Positions 35,670 through 43,923 of a stretch of 64,000 nucleotides of DNA are shown here, piece after piece. The notes under the pieces are model-generated. The model saw only the letters and a program-made list of their open reading frames with translations, searched no databases and was not told the DNA's origin. Source of the DNA: Pseudomonadota bacterium (lineage in GTDB: Bacteria > Pseudomonadota > Gammaproteobacteria > Burkholderiales > Burkholderiaceae_C). Position numbers and translations under genes: made by a program. Positions within the stretch are counted from its first letter, which is position 1. Each line of letters begins with the position of its first letter. The stretch spans positions 186,001 to 250,000 of the forward strand of contig CAUJHV010000029.1 of the NCBI GenBank assembly GCA_963205115.1, read 5' to 3'.

Positions 35670-36482
35670 ATGAGCGCGTCCGCCGAGGGCTTGGCGCTGC
35701 GCCTGCTGCTGCGCGAGCGCGTCGTGCTGGGCCTGTCACTGGCCACCATGATCGGCCTGGCCTGGGCCTACATGCTGTGGATGGGGCTGGCCATGGACGA
35801 TGGGCCCGGCGCGTGGGCCTACTGCAGTGCGGCCTCAGGCATGTTCGGCATGTCCGGCATGGACGGCAGCGGGTGGTCGGCCTTCGGCTGGCTGCTGGCG
35901 ATGTGGTCGGTGATGGCGGTGGCGATGATGCTGCCCACCACCATCCCGATGCTGATGCTGTTCGCGCGCCACCAGCGCTGGCGACATCCCGAGCGGGACG
36001 CCAGTGCGCCGACGCTCTACCTCGCGGCCGGATATCTGCTGGTCTGGGTTGCGTTTGGCATATTCGCCAGCGCGCTGCAATGGGGCCTGGAGCGGGCCGG
36101 CATGCTGACGCCCATGATGGGCGCACTGCGCAGCGCCACGGTCGCCGGCCTGGTGGTCATCGGCGCGGGCGCGTTCCAGCTCAGCCCGCTGAAATACGCG
36201 TGCCTCAGCCGCTGCCGCACGCCGCTGGCCTTCCTGATGACGGCCTGGCGGGATGGCCGCGCCGGCGCACTGCGCATGGGCTTCGAGCACGGCCTGTTCT
36301 GCCTGGGCTGCTGCTGGGCGCTGATGCTGGTCTTGTTCGTCACGGGTGTGATGGACCTGGTGTGGATGGCCGCACTCACCGTGCTGATGCTGCTGGAGAA
36401 GATCGTGCCGCGCGGCGACTGGTTCGCGCGCATCGGCGGCGTGGCGATGATCCTGCTGGGCATCGCCATGCTGGTGCGCTGA
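35670..36482 (+). CDS. DUF2182 integral membrane protein (predicted metal-binding)
   Basis: A 270-residue membrane protein with about six hydrophobic helices. The family landmarks are AVAMMLPTTIPMLMLFARH in the second or third helix, FQLSPLKYACLSRCRTPL in the middle, and GLFCLGCCWALMLVLFVTGVMDLVWM near the end. Met-rich (GMFGMSGMDG) and Cys-rich patches fit soft-metal handling such as copper, but that is inference from composition. It is the probable membrane partner of the DUF1326 protein encoded just upstream. Both lie apart from any known copper resistance gene in this window. Confidence 0.85.
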   Translation: MSASAEGLALRLLLRERVVLGLSLATMIGLAWAYMLWMGLAMDDGPGAWAYCSAASGMFGMSGMDGSGWSAFGWLLAMWSVMAVAMMLPTTIPMLMLFARHQRWRHPERDASAPTLYLAAGYLLVWVAFGIFASALQWGLERAGMLTPMMGALRSATVAGLVVIGAGAFQLSPLKYACLSRCRTPLAFLMTAWRDGRAGALRMGFEHGLFCLGCCWALMLVLFVTGVMDLVWMAALTVLMLLEKIVPRGDWFARIGGVAMILLGIAMLVR

Positions 36483-36521
36483 CCACGTCGGCGCGGCCAA
36501 TCGCGGCTGAACCGCTCAGCC

Positions 36522-37691
36522 TCAAATGCCCAACTGCCGCGCCGCGAGGTCCTTCATGATCTCTTCGCTGCCCCCGCCGATCATCATCACCTTCACTTCG
36601 CGGTAGAGGCGTTCGCTCTTCGTGCCGCGCATGAAGCCCATGCCGCCGAGGATCTGCACGGCCTGGTCGGCGCAATGCTGCATGGCCTGCGTGGACAGCA
36701 CCTTGGCCATCGCGATGCGCGCCACCAGCTGCTGCGGGTCGGCCAGCCGGTGTTCGATGCGGTAGGCCAACTCGTAGACCAGCGTGCGTGCGGCGTCGAT
36801 CTTCAGCGCCATGTCCACCAGCTTGTGGCGGATGACCTGCCGCTGCGACAGCGGCTCGCCAAAGGTCACGCGCTGGCGCGCCCAGTCCACTGCCTCGTCC
36901 AGGCACACCTGCGCGAAGGCGCAGGCCTGGGCGGACATGAAAAGCCGCTCGGAATTGAAGTTATGCATGAAGGTCTTGAAGCCTTCGTTTTCGACGCCAA
37001 TCAGGTGCGCCACCGGCACGCGGCAGCCTTCGAATCGCAGGTGCGCGGTGTCCGATGCCCACCAGCCCATCTTCTTCAGGCCCGTGCGGGTCAGGCCCGG
37101 CGTGTCGCCGTCGATGAGCAACACCGAGATACCGTGCGCGCCCTTGCTGGCCGGGTCGGTGCGCACGGCCACGGTGATGAAATCGGCACGCAGCCCCGAA
37201 GTGATGAAGGTCTTCTCGCCGTCCACGACGTAATGGTCGCCGTCGCGCAGCGCACGCGTGCGAACAGCCGCCACGTCGCTGCCGCCGCTGGGTTCGGTGA
37301 CGGCCAGGGCCGAAATCTTCTCGCCGCGCAGCACCGGCGGGATGACACGCTGCTTCAGTGCCGCGCTGCCTGCAATCGCCACCGGCGGCAGCCCGATGGT
37401 GTGCGAGCCCAGCGACGCGCAGACACCGCCCGCCCCGCAGCGCGCCATCTCCTCGGCCATCACGATCTTCATGAAGACGTCGCCCAGCGTGCCGCCGAAA
37501 GCCTCGTCGAAGCCGATGCCGGTGCAGCCGATGTCCGCCATGCGGCGGTAGAGCTCGCGCGGGAAGGTCTCGGCTTCGTCCCAGTCGTTGACGAAGGGCG
37601 TGATCTCGCGGGCCACGAAATCCCGCAGCGTGGCGCGGAACTGTTCGTGGTCGGGGCCGAAATAGTGGGCGAGCGGGGGTTGATCGAGCAT
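36522..37691 (-). CDS. Acyl-CoA dehydrogenase
   Basis: A 389-residue acyl-CoA dehydrogenase that introduces an alpha,beta double bond into an acyl-CoA and reduces ETF. It contains ALAVTEPSGGSDVAAVRTRA (flavin contact region), FITSGLRADFITVAVRTD, and the C-terminal segment QILGGMGFMRGTKSERLYREV, followed by GGGSEEIMKDLAARQLGI. The size and motifs are those of the short/medium-chain branch. It is transcribed leftward and separated from the IclR gene by 133 bases. It is convergent with the DUF2182 gene. Substrate unknown. Confidence 0.9.
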   Translation of the reverse strand: MLDQPPLAHYFGPDHEQFRATLRDFVAREITPFVNDWDEAETFPRELYRRMADIGCTGIGFDEAFGGTLGDVFMKIVMAEEMARCGAGGVCASLGSHTIGLPPVAIAGSAALKQRVIPPVLRGEKISALAVTEPSGGSDVAAVRTRALRDGDHYVVDGEKTFITSGLRADFITVAVRTDPASKGAHGISVLLIDGDTPGLTRTGLKKMGWWASDTAHLRFEGCRVPVAHLIGVENEGFKTFMHNFNSERLFMSAQACAFAQVCLDEAVDWARQRVTFGEPLSQRQVIRHKLVDMALKIDAARTLVYELAYRIEHRLADPQQLVARIAMAKVLSTQAMQHCADQAVQILGGMGFMRGTKSERLYREVKVMMIGGGSEEIMKDLAARQLGI

Positions 37692-37824
37692 GTCGGATCC
37701 TGCCTCTCGCGGCGGGCCAAAGTCTTGTGCGGAGTGGCTGCCGGGACGCGTGCCAGCTGCGGTCGCGTCGCAGCCCCATCCCCAGTTTCAACCGGTCAGC
37801 GCAGGCCGCAGACCTTTATCCGGA

Positions 37825-38628
37825 TCAGGCCGAACCGTCGAGCTGCGCCCGCGCGTCCAGCGCCTGGGCAATCGAGCCCACTTCAGCGCGCAGCGCGTCG
37901 GCCAGTTCGGGCAGCCGTTCGCGTGGCATGCGCGCGGCGATGGCGCCGATGCTGATCGCGCCCAGTGCCGGCTGGTCACCGGTCGCGATGGCCATGCCGA
38001 TGCCGCATCCGCCGGCAAACAGGCGGCCGTCATCGAAGGCAAAGCCGTCCAGGCGGGTCTGCTCCACCAGCAGCCGCAGATGGCTTGGCGCGTGCGCGCC
38101 GGTGAGCAGGTCGCGGTTGACCCGCAAGGCATCGTCCACCGCGTCATCGGGCAGCTGGGCCAGCAGCGCCAGGCTCGCCGCGCCCATGCCCAGCGGGCGC
38201 CGCACACCGATGTCCAGCAGGCCATAGCGGATGGGGAAAGCGCCTTCCATGCGGTCCAGGCAGACCGCCTCGTAGCGGTCACGCACCGACAGGAAGACGT
38301 TGTCGCCCACCCGCGTGGCCAGGCGGATCAAGGCGGGGCGGGCCGCACGCTGCAAGACCTCAAACGGGACGGCCGCACCACGCGGTGCCGCCAGCGCTCG
38401 CCCCAGGAAGTAGCGGTTGCTGCGCGGCATGCGGTGCAGCACCCCCACCCGGCACAGCGCGCCCAGCATGCGGTGCACCGTCGGCTGCGGCAGCTCCAGC
38501 GCCGCGGCCAGCATCGACAGCCGGATGCCGGTGGATCCGGCGTCGGCCACTGCCAGCACCAGGCGCCCGGCGCGGGCGATCGACTGGGCGCCGTCGCTTT
38601 CCGGGCCGTGCGCGCTTCTTTCCACCAT
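37825..38628 (-). CDS. IclR family transcriptional regulator
   Basis: A 267-residue IclR-type regulator. The N-terminal winged helix-turn-helix contains GIRLSMLAAALELPQPTVHRMLGAL, followed by GVLHRMPRSNRYFLGRAL. The C-terminal effector domain has the family pattern GDNVFLSVRDRYEAVCLDR and PLGMGAASLALLAQLP. The gene is divergent from the ThDP enzyme, with 74 bases between start codons. It probably controls that enzyme and the Bug receptor that follows it. The acyl-CoA dehydrogenase downstream may be co-transcribed. The effector is likely a small acid (inference). Confidence 0.86.
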   Translation of the reverse strand: MVERSAHGPESDGAQSIARAGRLVLAVADAGSTGIRLSMLAAALELPQPTVHRMLGALCRVGVLHRMPRSNRYFLGRALAAPRGAAVPFEVLQRAARPALIRLATRVGDNVFLSVRDRYEAVCLDRMEGAFPIRYGLLDIGVRRPLGMGAASLALLAQLPDDAVDDALRVNRDLLTGAHAPSHLRLLVEQTRLDGFAFDDGRLFAGGCGIGMAIATGDQPALGAISIGAIAARMPRERLPELADALRAEVGSIAQALDARAQLDGSA

Positions 38629-38644
38629 ACGGACATTGTAGTTT

Positions 38645-38671
38645 TTGACTGCGGGACAGCACGCCTAGCAT
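38645..38671 (+). promoter_or_regulatory. Possible sigma-70-like promoter for the ThDP gene
   Basis: TTGACT (38645-38650) and TAGCAT (38666-38671) lie 15 bases apart upstream of the ATG at 38703, in the 74-base gap between divergent starts. The spacing is shorter than ideal. It is the only consensus-like pair in the gap. Confidence 0.25.
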
Positions 38672-38702
38672 GGGCCGTCACACGACAAGGAAGTTCTGCC
38701 TC

Positions 38703-40508
38703 ATGGACAGCGCCGTCGCGAACCCTTACCTGCCCGCGGAGCCTGCCAGCCAGCCCGCTGCCACGCCCGCGCCCCCACAGGCCCCGGCCGGCATGCTGCG
38801 GCTGACCGGCGGCGCCGCGCTGGCCCGGGCGGTGAAGGTGCTGCACGACGGCCCGCTGTTCGGCATGGCGGGCTTCCAGTTCGCCACCTACTACGAGGCC
38901 ATGCGCGAATCGGGCATGCCGCACTGGCTGATCAACGACGAGCGCTCGGCAATGTTCGCCGCCGACGCCTGGGCGCGTGTCACCAACCGCCCGGCCGTCG
39001 TCGACGGCACGCTAGGCCCGGGCGCCACCAACCTGGTCAGCGGCCTGGTCGAATCGCTGAACGCCGGCATCCCGGTGGTCGTGCTCGTGGGCGATGCCCA
39101 CCGGCAGCACGCCGGCAAGAACATGACGCAGGAGGGCCGGCAGCTGGAGATCATGCGACCTGCCGTCAAGGAGTTGCTGCGGGTGGAGCACATCCAGCGC
39201 ATTCCGGAGATGGTGGGTCGGGCATTCGATCTGGCCCGGCGCGGCCGGCCGGGCCCCGTGGTGATCGACGTGCCCGAAGACATCGCGCACGAGATCGGGG
39301 AGTTCGATCCGCAGGTCTTCGAGGCCCTCGCGCAGCGCGGCGAGCCGCTCAAACCGCGCCCAGGCGCAGCGGCACTGGCCCAGGCGGCGACCGTCGTATC
39401 CGCCGCGCAGCGCCCCGTACTGCTGGTCGGCGGCGGCATCCACCTGGCCGGCGCGCACGAGGCGCTGGCGCGGTTTGCGCGTGCGCAGAAGATGCCCATC
39501 GCCCACACGCTCAGCGGCAAGGGCGCCATCGCCTGCAGCGATCCGCTGTCGCTGGGCGTCTTCGGCCGCTACAGCCGCATCGCCAACGACTTCATCACCA
39601 GCAGCGACTGCCTGGTCGTCGTGGGCTGCAAGCTCGGCGAGATCGCCACGCGGCGCTACACGCTGCTGCCGGCCGGGGTGCCGGTGGTGCAGATCGACAT
39701 CGACGCGTCCGAATTCGGCCGCACCGGCGTGCACGGCACCGCCTTGTGGGCCGATGCAGCCGAGGGACTGGCCGATCTCGAACACGCGTGCCAGGCCAGC
39801 GCCCCGGTGCTGCAGGTCCGCCAGGCGCGCCTGGACGAGGCCAGGCTCCAGCTGGCCCAGTGGCGGGTCGCCGCAGCGCCGCGCATGGACAGCGAGGCCT
39901 CGCCGATCAACGTCGCGCGGCTGCTGCGCGGCATCAACGAGGTGCTGCCCGAAGACGGCATCGTGATCGCCGACGGCGGCTTCGCGGCGCACTGGAGCGG
40001 CCTGTTCCTCGAGACCCGGCGCGCCTCACGCCAGTTCGTCGCCAACCGGGGTTTTGCGTCCATCGGCTACGGCTTGCCGGCCGCGCTGGGCGCACAACTG
40101 GCCGCCGGTTCGCGCCGCGTCATCGCGCTGACCGGCGACGGCGGCCTGAACATGTCGCTGGGCGAGCTCGAAACCGCGCGGCGCATGCGGCTGCCCTTCG
40201 TGCTGGTGGTGCTGAACAACGCCGCATCGGGCTACGTCAAGGCGATGCAGCATGCGATGTTCGGCCCGGGCCACTACCAATCCAGCGAGCTTTCGGAGAT
40301 CGACTACGCCGCGCTGGCGCGCACCGTGGGCTGCCACGGCATCCGCGTCGAGCGCCCCGAGCAGCTCGAGGCCGCGCTGCGCGAAGCCCTGGCGCAGACC
40401 GACCGTCCCACGCTGCTCGATGTCGTGGTCACGCGCGACCCGGCGCAGATGCTGCCGGGCATCGACGAGCGCGGCCTGGCCATGAAGGCCGGCGACCGCC
40501 CGATCTGA
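38703..40508 (+). CDS. Thiamine diphosphate-dependent enzyme (acetolactate synthase-like decarboxylase/lyase)
   Basis: A 601-residue ThDP enzyme with the three-domain organisation of acetolactate synthase, benzoylformate decarboxylase and oxalyl-CoA decarboxylase relatives. The activating Glu is E80, in LINDERSAMFAADAWARVT. The middle domain has PVLLVGGGIHLAGA, and the ThDP/Mg2+ motif is ALTGDGGLNMSLGELETARR followed by NNAASGYVK. An N-terminal Pro/Ala-rich extension of about 28 residues precedes the fold. AAGGAA lies 10 bases before the ATG at 38703. The Bug receptor after it suggests a carbonyl acid is taken up and then decarboxylated or condensed. The actual reaction cannot be read from sequence. 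Confidence 0.82.
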   Translation: MDSAVANPYLPAEPASQPAATPAPPQAPAGMLRLTGGAALARAVKVLHDGPLFGMAGFQFATYYEAMRESGMPHWLINDERSAMFAADAWARVTNRPAVVDGTLGPGATNLVSGLVESLNAGIPVVVLVGDAHRQHAGKNMTQEGRQLEIMRPAVKELLRVEHIQRIPEMVGRAFDLARRGRPGPVVIDVPEDIAHEIGEFDPQVFEALAQRGEPLKPRPGAAALAQAATVVSAAQRPVLLVGGGIHLAGAHEALARFARAQKMPIAHTLSGKGAIACSDPLSLGVFGRYSRIANDFITSSDCLVVVGCKLGEIATRRYTLLPAGVPVVQIDIDASEFGRTGVHGTALWADAAEGLADLEHACQASAPVLQVRQARLDEARLQLAQWRVAAAPRMDSEASPINVARLLRGINEVLPEDGIVIADGGFAAHWSGLFLETRRASRQFVANRGFASIGYGLPAALGAQLAAGSRRVIALTGDGGLNMSLGELETARRMRLPFVLVVLNNAASGYVKAMQHAMFGPGHYQSSELSEIDYAALARTVGCHGIRVERPEQLEAALREALAQTDRPTLLDVVVTRDPAQMLPGIDERGLAMKAGDRPI

Positions 40509-40640
40509 GCCATTGGGTTCCAGCCACTGCTGTCAACGACCACCCCATCTCCAACTGGGCACCCTGCGGGCCGAACGACCGTTTCCGAACGGCCCGCATT
40601 GAACGACCTGCACGCCCGATCGACTCCAAAGGACCTGACG

Positions 40641-41612
40641 ATGACCGCCTCGACCACCCTGACCCGTCTTACCGCATTGGCGCTGACCGGCGCACTGGCT
40701 CTCCCGGCCGTGGCACAGACGGCCGACAAGGCGCTGCGCATGATCCTGCCGATGGCCGCTGGCTCGGTGGGTGACTCCGTGGCACGTGGCCTCAGCGGCC
40801 CGCTCTCCCGCGGCCTGAACCGGCCGGTGATGGTGGAGAACCTGCCCGGCACCGGGGGCATGGCCGGCACCACGCAGCTGGCACGTGCCGCAGGCGACGG
40901 CGCGACGCTTGCGCTGGTGTCGTCCTCGCACGTCATCAATCCCTTCATCTTCAAGTCCATGCCCTACGACGCCATCAAGGACGTCACGCCGATCACGGTG
41001 ATCGGCAAGTCGATGATGGTGCTGGTGGTGCATCCCGCCGTGCCGGCGCAGACGGCGGCCGAATTCATCCAGCTGCTGCAGGCCAATCCGGACAAGTTCA
41101 ACTACGGCTCGTCGGGCATCGGCGGCGTCACGCACCTGCCTGCGGCCATGCTCGCGCGCGAGGCGCAGGTGCGCGCCAACCACGTGCCCTACAAGGGGCT
41201 GGCGCCGCAGGTCACGGACACCATCGGCGGCCAGGTGCAGTTCGGCTTCGTGCCGGTGGGCGTCGCAGCGCCGCAGGTCAAGGCCGGCAAGCTGCGCGCG
41301 CTGGCCGTCACCGGCACGTCACGCAGCCCCTTGCTGCCGCAGATACCCACGCTGATCGAGACCGGGCTGCGGTCCTACATCTACGACCCCTGGCTGGCCA
41401 TCATCGGCCCGGCGGGTTTGTCTGCTTCGCAGGTCAAGAGCCTGTATGGCGAGATCCGCACCGCACTGGACCAGCCGGACGTGCGCCGCCTGATGGACGC
41501 GCAGGACCTGACGCCCATCACGATGTCACCCGCGGAGACGGCGGAGTTCTTCCAGTCCGAGCTGGCGAAGTACGGCGCGCTGGTCAAGTACGCAGGCGCC
41601 ACGGCGGAGTAA
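40641..41612 (+). CDS. Bug/TctC-family tripartite tricarboxylate receptor
   Basis: A 323-residue periplasmic solute-binding protein. The signal peptide ends in LPAVAQ at about residue 25. Mature-domain landmarks are RMILPMAAGSVGDSVAR, ENLPGTGGMAGT and the HVPYKGLAPQVTDTIGGQVQ hinge region, each in its usual place. The family's common LxVPxxAGG start is altered to LPMAAGS. AAAGGA at 40628-40633 precedes the ATG. It lies 132 bases after the ThDP enzyme and is followed by a terminator-like hairpin, so those two genes probably form one unit under the IclR regulator. Confidence 0.88.
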   Translation: MTASTTLTRLTALALTGALALPAVAQTADKALRMILPMAAGSVGDSVARGLSGPLSRGLNRPVMVENLPGTGGMAGTTQLARAAGDGATLALVSSSHVINPFIFKSMPYDAIKDVTPITVIGKSMMVLVVHPAVPAQTAAEFIQLLQANPDKFNYGSSGIGGVTHLPAAMLAREAQVRANHVPYKGLAPQVTDTIGGQVQFGFVPVGVAAPQVKAGKLRALAVTGTSRSPLLPQIPTLIETGLRSYIYDPWLAIIGPAGLSASQVKSLYGEIRTALDQPDVRRLMDAQDLTPITMSPAETAEFFQSELAKYGALVKYAGATAE

Positions 41613-41632
41613 GCCTGGCGGCGGCGCCAGGC
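41613..41632 (+). terminator. Hairpin directly after the Bug receptor stop
   Basis: GCCTGGCG (41613-41620) and CGCCAGGC (41625-41632) pair perfectly around the loop GCGG, starting at the base after the stop codon. There is no long U-tract, but the placement suggests a transcript end. Confidence 0.45.
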
Positions 41633-41733
41633 CTGGTGTCGACAGGACCGCGGCGCGGCTGGGGGCACAGGGCCGCGTCACCGTCCGGCCCCAACGCTTT
41701 GCCGCGCCTTGCTCGCGTCCGGCGCCGCAGCCC

Positions 41734-43626
41734 TCAACCCGCCAGCGCGGCCGCCATCGCCTTCTTCGGGTTCATCAGCACCCGCCGGCCATCGGCCGAG
41801 CGGTCGGCCGTGCGGGTCATCAGGTCGACCAGCTGCACCGGCGTCAGCGAAGGCTTCGCGGCCAGCAGCTTGGCGGCCAGGTTGGCGGCCTGCGGTGCCG
41901 CCATGGACGTGCCCGACAGCGCCACGCGCATGCCGCCCGGCAGGAAACTCGTCACCTGGTAGCCGTTGGCGTGCAGTCTCACGGTCTTGCCATAACTCGT
42001 GAAACCCGCCTCGTCGCCGGCCTGGTCCACGGCGCCCACGGTCAGCAGGTTGGGCAGAACGATGTCCGCCGGCGTGCTCTCGGCAAAGCCGGAATCCTGG
42101 TTTTCGTTGCCCGCTGCGGCGATGAAGAGGATGCCCGGCGCCGAGGCCATCGCCTGCGTCAGCGAATGCTTCTGGATGTCGAAGAGCTCGCGCGCCAGGG
42201 CCTTGCGGGCATCGGCGGTGGCGCCGATGCTGCACTTCTCGAGCTCGGATTCGGTATCGCCGACGCTGCCGCCCCAGCTCATGTTCACCACCTTCACGCC
42301 GTGGCGCCGGAAGAAGTCCACCACCGCGCGCGTGTTGTCCGCATCACGCAGCGCCAGTTCGCGCGAGGGGCAGGGATCGGGCTTGAGCGTGTGACCGAAC
42401 TCGATGCGCGCGGTCAGCAGCCGCACGAAGGGGTTGCCTTCGGCGGCGATGCCCGCCACGTGCGTGCCGTGTTCGTAGTTGCCCAGCAGGCCCAGCTCTT
42501 CCATCGCCGGCTTGTACTGCGCGGGTGTCATCGTCGACATCCACTGCTTGACTTCAGTGGCCTCGGGGCTCTCGATGTTGGACTGCAGGTCGGAGAAGCC
42601 CTTGCTGCGCGCCAGCAGCGAAGACCCGCGTGCCTTCATCGCGGGCGGCAGCGGCGCGAGCTCGCTGTCGGCACGCACGCCGTATTTGTCGAAGCCGATG
42701 ACCAGCGGCTTGCCGGCAGCATCGGTGGCCAGGCGGCCCGGAAACAGCGCGGTGTCCACGCCGCTGTCCCAGACCGCCACCGTGACCGGGCGGTACGGGC
42801 CCTGCGCCGGCAGCGTCACGTCGCGTGCGGCCCAGATGTCGGGCTTGGCGGCCACCCGGTGCTGATCGAGCCAGGTCGTGAAGGTCGACACCCAGGTGGC
42901 CTTCAGCGGCACGGTCGTTGTCAGCGCGTAGCGCGCGAAGACGATGGCCGGCGCGGTCTCGTGCGTCAGCGCGCCATTCGCATCGACCAGGGGTTGCAGC
43001 ACCTCGCGCACGCGGCCCAGCACACGGCCTTCGCCGGCCATTTCCGCACCGGCCTTCAACTCGCGCACCGTGTTGCCCACGACGTCATAGGGCATGCGCA
43101 CCAGCTCGGCGGCCAGGATGTCGCCGACGGCCTTGGCATGCGCCGGCGTGCCGGGTGCATGCTTCTTGGCCGCCAGGGCGGCTGCGCGCAGGCGCATGCC
43201 GGAGGTCAGCTTGTCCGAGGGCTTGTCTTCCAGCGCACGCACGGCGTCCAGGCGCTTGAGCGTGTCGTCGGGACGACCCTCGAGGTAATCGATGATCGCC
43301 AGCTCGGTCATCAGCTCGCGCTGCATGGCCTTGTCGGCGATCTCGTACTGCGCCAGCAGCTGCTCGATGTCGCGCCGCAGCGGGGCGACAAAGGCCTTGA
43401 AGGCCACGGGGTCGCGCACGATGGTCTCGAGCGAGCCTTTTACCGGATAGCGGTGGCTGGGCAGGTCCGCGGCCTTCTCGATGCGCGGCCGGGCGCCGGC
43501 CTTGGGCGCCGCTGAAGCGCTGGCCGCGGCCGACGAGCCCGCTGCAGGCGGCGCGCCGGGCGTGCTGCAACCGGCGGCCAGGGCCAGCAGGACAAGGGCC
43601 AGGAGGGGGCGCGGAACAGGCGTCAT
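41734..43626 (-). CDS. Subtilisin-like (S8) serine peptidase lipoprotein
   Basis: A 630-residue extracytoplasmic peptidase. The signal peptide ends in LALAAGC, with Cys20 as probable lipid site. A Ser/Ala linker follows, then an unassigned helical region (about 60-260) before the catalytic domain. The catalytic triad is D287 in AVWDSGVD, H386 in YEHGTHVAG and S574 in LSGTSMAAPQ, and the oxyanion Asn is N507 in AAAGNEN. The subtilase domain is interrupted by a long insert between the Asp and His blocks (about 300-380). It is divergent from the tannase-family lipoprotein across 297 bases. The large N-terminal domain has no obvious inhibitor-type propeptide pattern, so its role is unknown. Confidence 0.87.
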   Translation of the reverse strand: MTPVPRPLLALVLLALAAGCSTPGAPPAAGSSAAASASAAPKAGARPRIEKAADLPSHRYPVKGSLETIVRDPVAFKAFVAPLRRDIEQLLAQYEIADKAMQRELMTELAIIDYLEGRPDDTLKRLDAVRALEDKPSDKLTSGMRLRAAALAAKKHAPGTPAHAKAVGDILAAELVRMPYDVVGNTVRELKAGAEMAGEGRVLGRVREVLQPLVDANGALTHETAPAIVFARYALTTTVPLKATWVSTFTTWLDQHRVAAKPDIWAARDVTLPAQGPYRPVTVAVWDSGVDTALFPGRLATDAAGKPLVIGFDKYGVRADSELAPLPPAMKARGSSLLARSKGFSDLQSNIESPEATEVKQWMSTMTPAQYKPAMEELGLLGNYEHGTHVAGIAAEGNPFVRLLTARIEFGHTLKPDPCPSRELALRDADNTRAVVDFFRRHGVKVVNMSWGGSVGDTESELEKCSIGATADARKALARELFDIQKHSLTQAMASAPGILFIAAAGNENQDSGFAESTPADIVLPNLLTVGAVDQAGDEAGFTSYGKTVRLHANGYQVTSFLPGGMRVALSGTSMAAPQAANLAAKLLAAKPSLTPVQLVDLMTRTADRSADGRRVLMNPKKAMAAALAG

Positions 43627-43923
43627 GCGGTCAGCTCTCGAATAAGGTTCGGGACCGCGATGCTAGCGACCTGCGGTCAGCCACTCGGGCCGGCGGGTCG
43701 GCCTGCACGGCGCGCTCGGGGTGCCCGCGCTCGCAGATGCTGTCGGCACTTCCGGCACTTCCGGCGCTGCCAGCCACACGCGCGAGCCGACAGCCCATGC
43801 CTGCGCCGGCACGCCTGGCAGAGCGCGGCCAGCTTCGGTGCCCTGACAAACCGCAGTGGTTGAAGCGCGACGGGCCGACGACACTGCCCGTGCTGCGCCC
43901 GTTGGCGCGACGAAGGTGAACGC

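Noticed and set aside
43738..43777. Short tandem repeat of CGGCACTTC-like units as a possible CRISPR or minisatellite
   Set aside because: Only two to three 9-base units without spacers are present. It is most likely a local slippage product in an intergenic region.
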